Both the position numbers and the translations under genes were made by a program. Shown here piece by piece: positions 60,130 through 64,000 of a stretch of 64,000 nucleotides of DNA; positions within the stretch are counted from its first letter, which is position 1, and each line of letters begins with the position of its first letter. The notes below the pieces were generated by a model. It did not search any database and was not told the DNA's origin. It saw nothing but the letters and a program-made list of their open reading frames with translations. The stretch spans positions 62,001 to 126,000 of the forward strand of contig MKTB01000004.1 in NCBI GenBank assembly GCA_001897525.1. Direction: 5' to 3'. The DNA comes from Bacteroidetes bacterium 43-16 (GTDB lineage Bacteria; Bacteroidota; Bacteroidia; Chitinophagales; Chitinophagaceae).

Positions 60130-60924
60130 CTATACGGCCACTAATCCTTTTATATGCGGATGCGCCTCATAGTTTTCTAAAGTAAAATCTTCAAACTTAA
60201 AATCAAGCAGGTCTTTCACCTCAGGGTTGATCTTCATCACCGGCAAAGCAAAAGGCGTTCTGCTCAATTGCAATTTAGCCTGCTCTACGTGATTGCTGTA
60301 TAAATGTACATCCCCGAATGTATGGATAAAAGTTCCTGCCTCCAGGCCGCAAACCTGCGCCATCATCATGGTCAGTAAAGCATAGGAAGCAATATTAAAA
60401 GGCACGCCCAGGAATACATCGGCACTACGCTGATACAGCTGGCAGCTTAATTTTCCATTCGCTACATAAAACTGGAATAAGGCATGGCAAGGGCTCAGGG
60501 CCATCTGCGGCAGTTCTGCCACGTTCCAGGCATTCACAATGATACGCCTGCTGTCCGGGTTGGTTTTGATCTGGTGGATTGCATCTTTGATCTGGTCATA
60601 GACCTTCCCGTCTGCCCCTTCCCAGCTTCTCCATTGCTTGCCATACACAGGGCCCAGGTTGCCCTGCTCATCCGCCCATTCATCCCATATGCGCACGCCA
60701 TGCTCATTTAAATACGCGATATTGGTATCTCCTTTCAGGAACCAGAGCAATTCATAAATGATGGACTTAAGGTGTAATTTCTTCGTCGTCACCAAAGGAA
60801 AGCCATCACTCAGGTCGAAGCGCATCTGGTGACCAAAAACGCTGATCGTACCCGTTCCGGTCCGGTCTTCTTTTTGAACACCTGTATCTAATATATGTTG
60901 CAGCAGTTGCAAATATTGTTGCAT
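60130..60924 (-). CDS. thyA: Thymidylate synthase
   Basis: 264 aa, same length as E. coli ThyA. It methylates dUMP to dTMP with methylene-tetrahydrofolate. The catalytic Cys is in the motif [13 protein letters not shown] (about 143-155). The folate and nucleotide binding block [20 protein letters not shown] is near the N-terminus, then [30 protein letters not shown] (about 174-192) and [15 protein letters not shown] are also diagnostic. A TAACTTTG promoter box lies at 60948-60955. Confidence 0.97.
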   Translation of the reverse strand: MQQYLQLLQHILDTGVQKEDRTGTGTISVFGHQMRFDLSDGFPLVTTKKLHLKSIIYELLWFLKGDTNIAYLNEHGVRIWDEWADEQGNLGPVYGKQWRSWEGADGKVYDQIKDAIHQIKTNPDSRRIIVNAWNVAELPQMALSPCHALFQFYVANGKLSCQLYQRSADVFLGVPFNIASYALLTMMMAQVCGLEAGTFIHTFGDVHLYSNHVEQAKLQLSRTPFALPVMKINPEVKDLLDFKFEDFTLENYEAHPHIKGLVAV

Positions 60925-60947
60925 GTCGTTTTACTTTTATATCCGCA

Positions 60948-60955
60948 CAAAGTTA
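60948..60955 (-). promoter_or_regulatory. Putative -7 element of thyA
   Basis: TAACTTTG on the minus strand, exact TAnnTTTG match, 24 bases before the thyA ATG. Confidence 0.5.
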
Positions 60956-61098
60956 GGTAAAATTCAAGCTTAAGCCTATTTGCTGAAATCACCTATGTGG
61001 AAAAATACAGTCGGGCTGTAACACCTGTAAAGGTCCTTTTTAACAAAATCTTCTTTAATGTTTCCATTTCCCTTAAGCAGATCAAGTATTGAAAAACG

Positions 61099-61106
61099 TA
61101 CCTTTG
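61099..61106 (+). promoter_or_regulatory. Putative -7 element of the small exported protein gene
   Basis: TACCTTTG, exact TAnnTTTG match, upstream of the small exported ORF that begins near 61165. Confidence 0.45.
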
Positions 61107-61164
61107 CGCGGTATTTTTCAAAAAACACCTTCCTAACCAAAATTACAAGGTCCTGAAAAACTTC

Positions 61165-61485
61165 TTGCTCATATTACTTTCCTTATTCTTTTTTACCGGC
61201 ATCAATGTTGCCGGTGCGGAATTCGGAGGGCAGGATTCTTGCTTCCCCGAGTATTTCTTTGAGAAAGACGAGCTTACTGAAGTGTTTTCTGATGACATGC
61301 TCATCAGCAGGCAATCCTACCTGGAAAAAGACCAAAAGAACATTTTCCCGGGTGATATCGACCCTGCACTCGAACTGAAAGCTATTTACAAAAACAGGGA
61401 CCCTTTTACTTACCCTTATCCCGTCTCGGTCTTCCGGAAACAGGCAATATGCTACGGCCTGCTGTTTCTGCAACAATTGTTTTGA
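61165..61485 (+). CDS. Small exported protein, unknown
   Basis: 106 aa from a TTG at 61165; an upstream in-frame CTG at 61153 would give a better signal peptide (LKNFLLILLSLFFFTGINVAGA), so the true start is uncertain. After the hydrophobic leader the sequence continues with SCFPEYFFEKDELTEVFSDD, then an acidic region and a C-terminal QAICYGLLFLQQLF. Two Cys remain in the mature part. No family recognised. It lies just upstream of the RND efflux operon but is not clearly part of it. Confidence 0.5.
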   Translation: MLILLSLFFFTGINVAGAEFGGQDSCFPEYFFEKDELTEVFSDDMLISRQSYLEKDQKNIFPGDIDPALELKAIYKNRDPFTYPYPVSVFRKQAICYGLLFLQQLF

Positions 61486-61618
61486 TCTTAGATCCATTTA
61501 ATCCAAACCTTACCGGATCAGGCTTTCAGCCTTGATCCTTCCCTCTTTTTAACTTAGTCTCAGGCACGATTTATATACATCGTGTGCCTGTTTATTATTT
61601 GGAAAATTTATGATCAGG

Positions 61619-62710
61619 ATGAATAAAAGCACCATTTTGATAGCATGTGCGTTTACGGCAGTGCTGGCTTCTTGTAAGCAACAAAACGAACAAGCTAAAG
61701 ATAGCGACATCAAAACCTTACCCGTCTATACCATAGCGGCCCGTGATACGGTAGTAGATATCCCTTATGTGGCCGATATACAGGCCAACAGGAATGTGGA
61801 AGTACATAGCCGTACAGAAGGCTTGCTGGATAAGATCTATATTAAAGAAGGACAACAGGTCCATAAAGGACAATTGCTGTTTAAGATCAATGACAGTGAA
61901 TTGCAGATTGAACTGAGCAAAGCCCGCGCGGCCTATAACAGTGCCCAGGCAGATGCCAAAGTAGCCCAGGTAGAAGCCGAGCGTGTGCAGACCCTGGTAG
62001 ATAAAAAAGTGATCACCAAAACGGAACTGGACCTGGCACGCGCCAAGTATAATGCTGCCCTGGCCAAAGCCGAGGTGGCCCTTTCTGAAAAAAATGCCGT
62101 CACTAAACGTATCTCCTACACCTCCGTGCACGCTCCCTTTACAGGAGTAGTAGACCGCATTCCCCTGAAAGAAGGTAGCCTGGTAGCCCCGAATTCTTTA
62201 CTGACCACGCTTTCTGACATCCATACCATATATGCCTATTTCAATATTTCTGAAAATGAATACCTGCACCTTGCAGTTAACGATTCACATGACTATGATC
62301 TTAACGCGATCAAACTGGTATTGCCCAATGGCAACGTTTACCCTTTCTCCGGAAAATTAAGCAGTGCAGAAAGTGAAATAGATGAGAATACCGGGAACAT
62401 CGCCTATAAAGTGCAGTTTGAGAATCCGCAGGGTATCCTGCGCCATGGTGCTTCAGGCAAGATCCTGGTCACACGCGCTTTTCCCAGAGCCATCATGGTG
62501 CCGCAAAAGGCTGTCTTCGAGATCCAGGACAAGAATTACGTATTCCTGCTGAATGCAGAAAACGTGGTGAAAATGACCGGAGTGGAAGTCAGTCAGCGTA
62601 TCGCCGACAACTACCTGGTCTTATCCGGACTTAAGGAAAACGACAGGATCGTCCTGGAAGGCATACAGTCTTTACGGGACGGGCAGCAGATCCAGCCCAA
62701 AAAACCTTAA
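61619..62710 (+). CDS. RND efflux periplasmic adaptor lipoprotein (HlyD/AcrA family)
   Basis: 363 aa from the ATG at 61619 (an ATG at 61610 is also in frame). Lipobox VLASCK anchors it to the inner membrane. Lipoyl domain with IKEGQQVHKGQLLFKINDSE, coiled-coil hairpin at about 90-150 (ARAAYNSAQADAKVAQVEAE), then beta-barrel VHAPFTGVVDRIPLKEGSLV and a membrane-proximal domain ending IQSLRDGQQI. Links the RND pump to an outer-membrane channel. The pump gene follows 78 bases later. Confidence 0.93.
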   Translation: MNKSTILIACAFTAVLASCKQQNEQAKDSDIKTLPVYTIAARDTVVDIPYVADIQANRNVEVHSRTEGLLDKIYIKEGQQVHKGQLLFKINDSELQIELSKARAAYNSAQADAKVAQVEAERVQTLVDKKVITKTELDLARAKYNAALAKAEVALSEKNAVTKRISYTSVHAPFTGVVDRIPLKEGSLVAPNSLLTTLSDIHTIYAYFNISENEYLHLAVNDSHDYDLNAIKLVLPNGNVYPFSGKLSSAESEIDENTGNIAYKVQFENPQGILRHGASGKILVTRAFPRAIMVPQKAVFEIQDKNYVFLLNAENVVKMTGVEVSQRIADNYLVLSGLKENDRIVLEGIQSLRDGQQIQPKKP

Positions 62711-62788
62711 TCCCCCAATACTTTTTTGCTTTTGGAAAAACTAATAGCTCCCTATTAGTCCTGTTTGATTTAGAAAAAGAATTTAGAA

Positions 62789-64000
62789 ATGGTAGAAACA
62801 TTTATCAGAAGGCCGGTCTTATCACTGGTCATCTCTATTATCATTACGCTTTTAGGTATCCTGGCCCTGGTAGGCCTGCCGATCACCCAATTCCCGGACA
62901 TTGTTCCACCCTCTGTATCTGTAACGGCCCGATATACCGGTGCCAATGCCGAAGTCTCTGTAGATGCGGTTGCCGTTCCCCTGGAAAAAGCCATTAACGG
63001 GGTGCCGGGCATGACCTATATGACCACGGTTACCGGGAATGACGGGGTCACCCTGATCACCGTATACTTTGAAGTAGGCACCGATCCCGACATGGCAGCG
63101 GTAAACGTACAAAACAGGGTAACTACCGTGCTGGATGAATTGCCCGAAGAGGTCATCAAAGCCGGGGTCACCACAGAGAAAGAGGTGAACAGTATGCTCA
63201 TGTACCTCAACATCACCAGTACAGATCCAGGGCAGGATGAAAGCTTTATTTACAACTTTACCGATATCAATGTATTAAAAGAACTGAAACGGATAGATGG
63301 TGTAGGCCGGGCCGAGATCATGGGTCAGAAAGACTATGCCATGCGCGTCTGGCTAAAACCGGATAAACTGCTGGCCTATAAAGTATCCACAGATGAAGTG
63401 ATCGCTGCATTAAGGAACCAGAATGTATCTGCAGCACCGGGAAAAACAGGGGAAAGCTCCGGGAAAACCATCAGCGAACTGCAATATGTATTGCGCTATA
63501 CCGGTAAGTTTTCTGAACCCGTTCAATATGAAAACATCGCCATCAGGTCCAACAGCGATGGTACTATATTAAAATTAAAAGATATTGCCGATGTAGAATT
63601 CGGCGCAATGAGCTACAGCATGGCCTCCAAGAGTGATGGCAGCCCTTCTGCCTCCATCATGATCAAGCAAAGGCCCGGCTCTAATGCCAGCGATGTGATC
63701 AAAAATATCAAGGCAAAAATGGAGGAACTGAAAACGACCAATTTCCCGCCGGGAATGGAAGTGAGCTATGCCTATGATGTATCCCGTTTCCTGGATGCCT
63801 CCATCTCTGCCGTGCTTATGACCCTGCTGGAAGCCTTCCTGCTGGTGGGTATCGTGGTGTTTATCTTCCTGCAGGACTGGCGCTCTACCTTAATTCCCAT
63901 GCTGGCCGTTCCGGTAGCCCTGGTAGGCACACTGGCCTGTATGCTGATGCTGGGCTTTTCCATTAACCTCTTAACCCTATTTGCCCTGGTACTGGCCATC
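62789..64000 (+). CDS. RND multidrug efflux pump, N-terminal part (AcrB/HAE1 family), truncated by window edge
   Basis: 404 codons from the ATG at 62789 to the window end, no stop. Start MVETFIRRPVLSLVISIIIT is the family N-terminus with first transmembrane helix. QFPDIVPPSVSVTARYTGAN (about 33-52) and the following porter-domain segments (VPLEKAINGVPGMTYMTT, TVYFEVGTDPDMAAVNVQNR) match AcrB-like pumps. The second helix region LEAFLLVGIVVFIFLQDWRS begins near residue 350. Proton-driven export of drugs, detergents or bile-like molecules. Its adaptor is directly upstream; the outer-membrane channel gene may follow outside the window. Confidence 0.95.
   Translation, partial: MVETFIRRPVLSLVISIIITLLGILALVGLPITQFPDIVPPSVSVTARYTGANAEVSVDAVAVPLEKAINGVPGMTYMTTVTGNDGVTLITVYFEVGTDPDMAAVNVQNRVTTVLDELPEEVIKAGVTTEKEVNSMLMYLNITSTDPGQDESFIYNFTDINVLKELKRIDGVGRAEIMGQKDYAMRVWLKPDKLLAYKVSTDEVIAALRNQNVSAAPGKTGESSGKTISELQYVLRYTGKFSEPVQYENIAIRSNSDGTILKLKDIADVEFGAMSYSMASKSDGSPSASIMIKQRPGSNASDVIKNIKAKMEELKTTNFPPGMEVSYAYDVSRFLDASISAVLMTLLEAFLLVGIVVFIFLQDWRSTLIPMLAVPVALVGTLACMLMLGFSINLLTLFALVLAI

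Overview
The window is chromosomal DNA from a member of the Bacteroidota, most likely a Chitinophagaceae or Sphingobacteriia relative. The evidence is the type IX secretion translocon gene sprA next to ruvA, a secreted nuclease with a type IX C-terminal sorting tail, many genes preceded by the Bacteroidota -7 promoter element TAnnTTTG, and mostly weak Shine-Dalgarno sequences. No rRNA, tRNA or CRISPR array was seen.

Layout. 1-2125: a truncated lipoprotein gene, then an ECF sigma factor paired with a membrane-anchored trypsin-like protease. 2129-10601: ruvA-sprA-small gene, transcribed leftward. 10700-28834: mainly housekeeping genes (outer-membrane barrel protein, mqo, an isolated paaA, gltX, YwqK/TonB-like protein, sugar dehydrogenase lipoprotein, PolX-like protein, S26-like peptidase, glycosylasparaginase, cutC, DUF4197, bcp, cls, clpB). 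28929-33380: secreted endonuclease I and a second ECF sigma factor operon with a membrane/beta-barrel partner. 33839-36103: five-gene rightward cluster with a winged-helix regulator and a COQ4-like protein. 36100-38173: a polytopic membrane protein and a Cys-motif protein.

38487-47984 is a type VI secretion (T6SS, Bacteroidota subtype iii) export island without structural genes: hcp/tssD, vgrG, a metzincin-type candidate effector followed by a lipoprotein, a LysM-like protein, a PAAR-like (DUF4280) spike protein, and a GH19-like plus M23 peptidoglycan-degrading candidate effector followed by a second lipoprotein. A second hcp lies at 53657-54064 in the opposite orientation. Both hcp genes have the same promoter and the same 24-bp upstream element at the same spacing, which suggests co-regulation.

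48095-53378 holds yidC, a GHL10 glycosidase, aroE and a SirB1-like gene. 54253-57210 is a complete IS1595-type (ISXO2-like) transposon of 2,958 bp with 28-bp terminal inverted repeats (24 matches) and a perfect 8-bp target duplication, TAAATTAT. It is AT-rich and carries, besides the transposase, several small uncharacterised genes, two of them membrane proteins, and a long RNA-hairpin-like element. 57283-64000 returns to core genes: pit with its DUF47 partner, a gamma carbonic anhydrase, thyA, a small exported protein, and an RND efflux pair whose pump gene runs off the window.

The two most interesting systems are the T6SS island with two effector/lipoprotein pairs, and the IS1595 element with its passenger genes and structured region.
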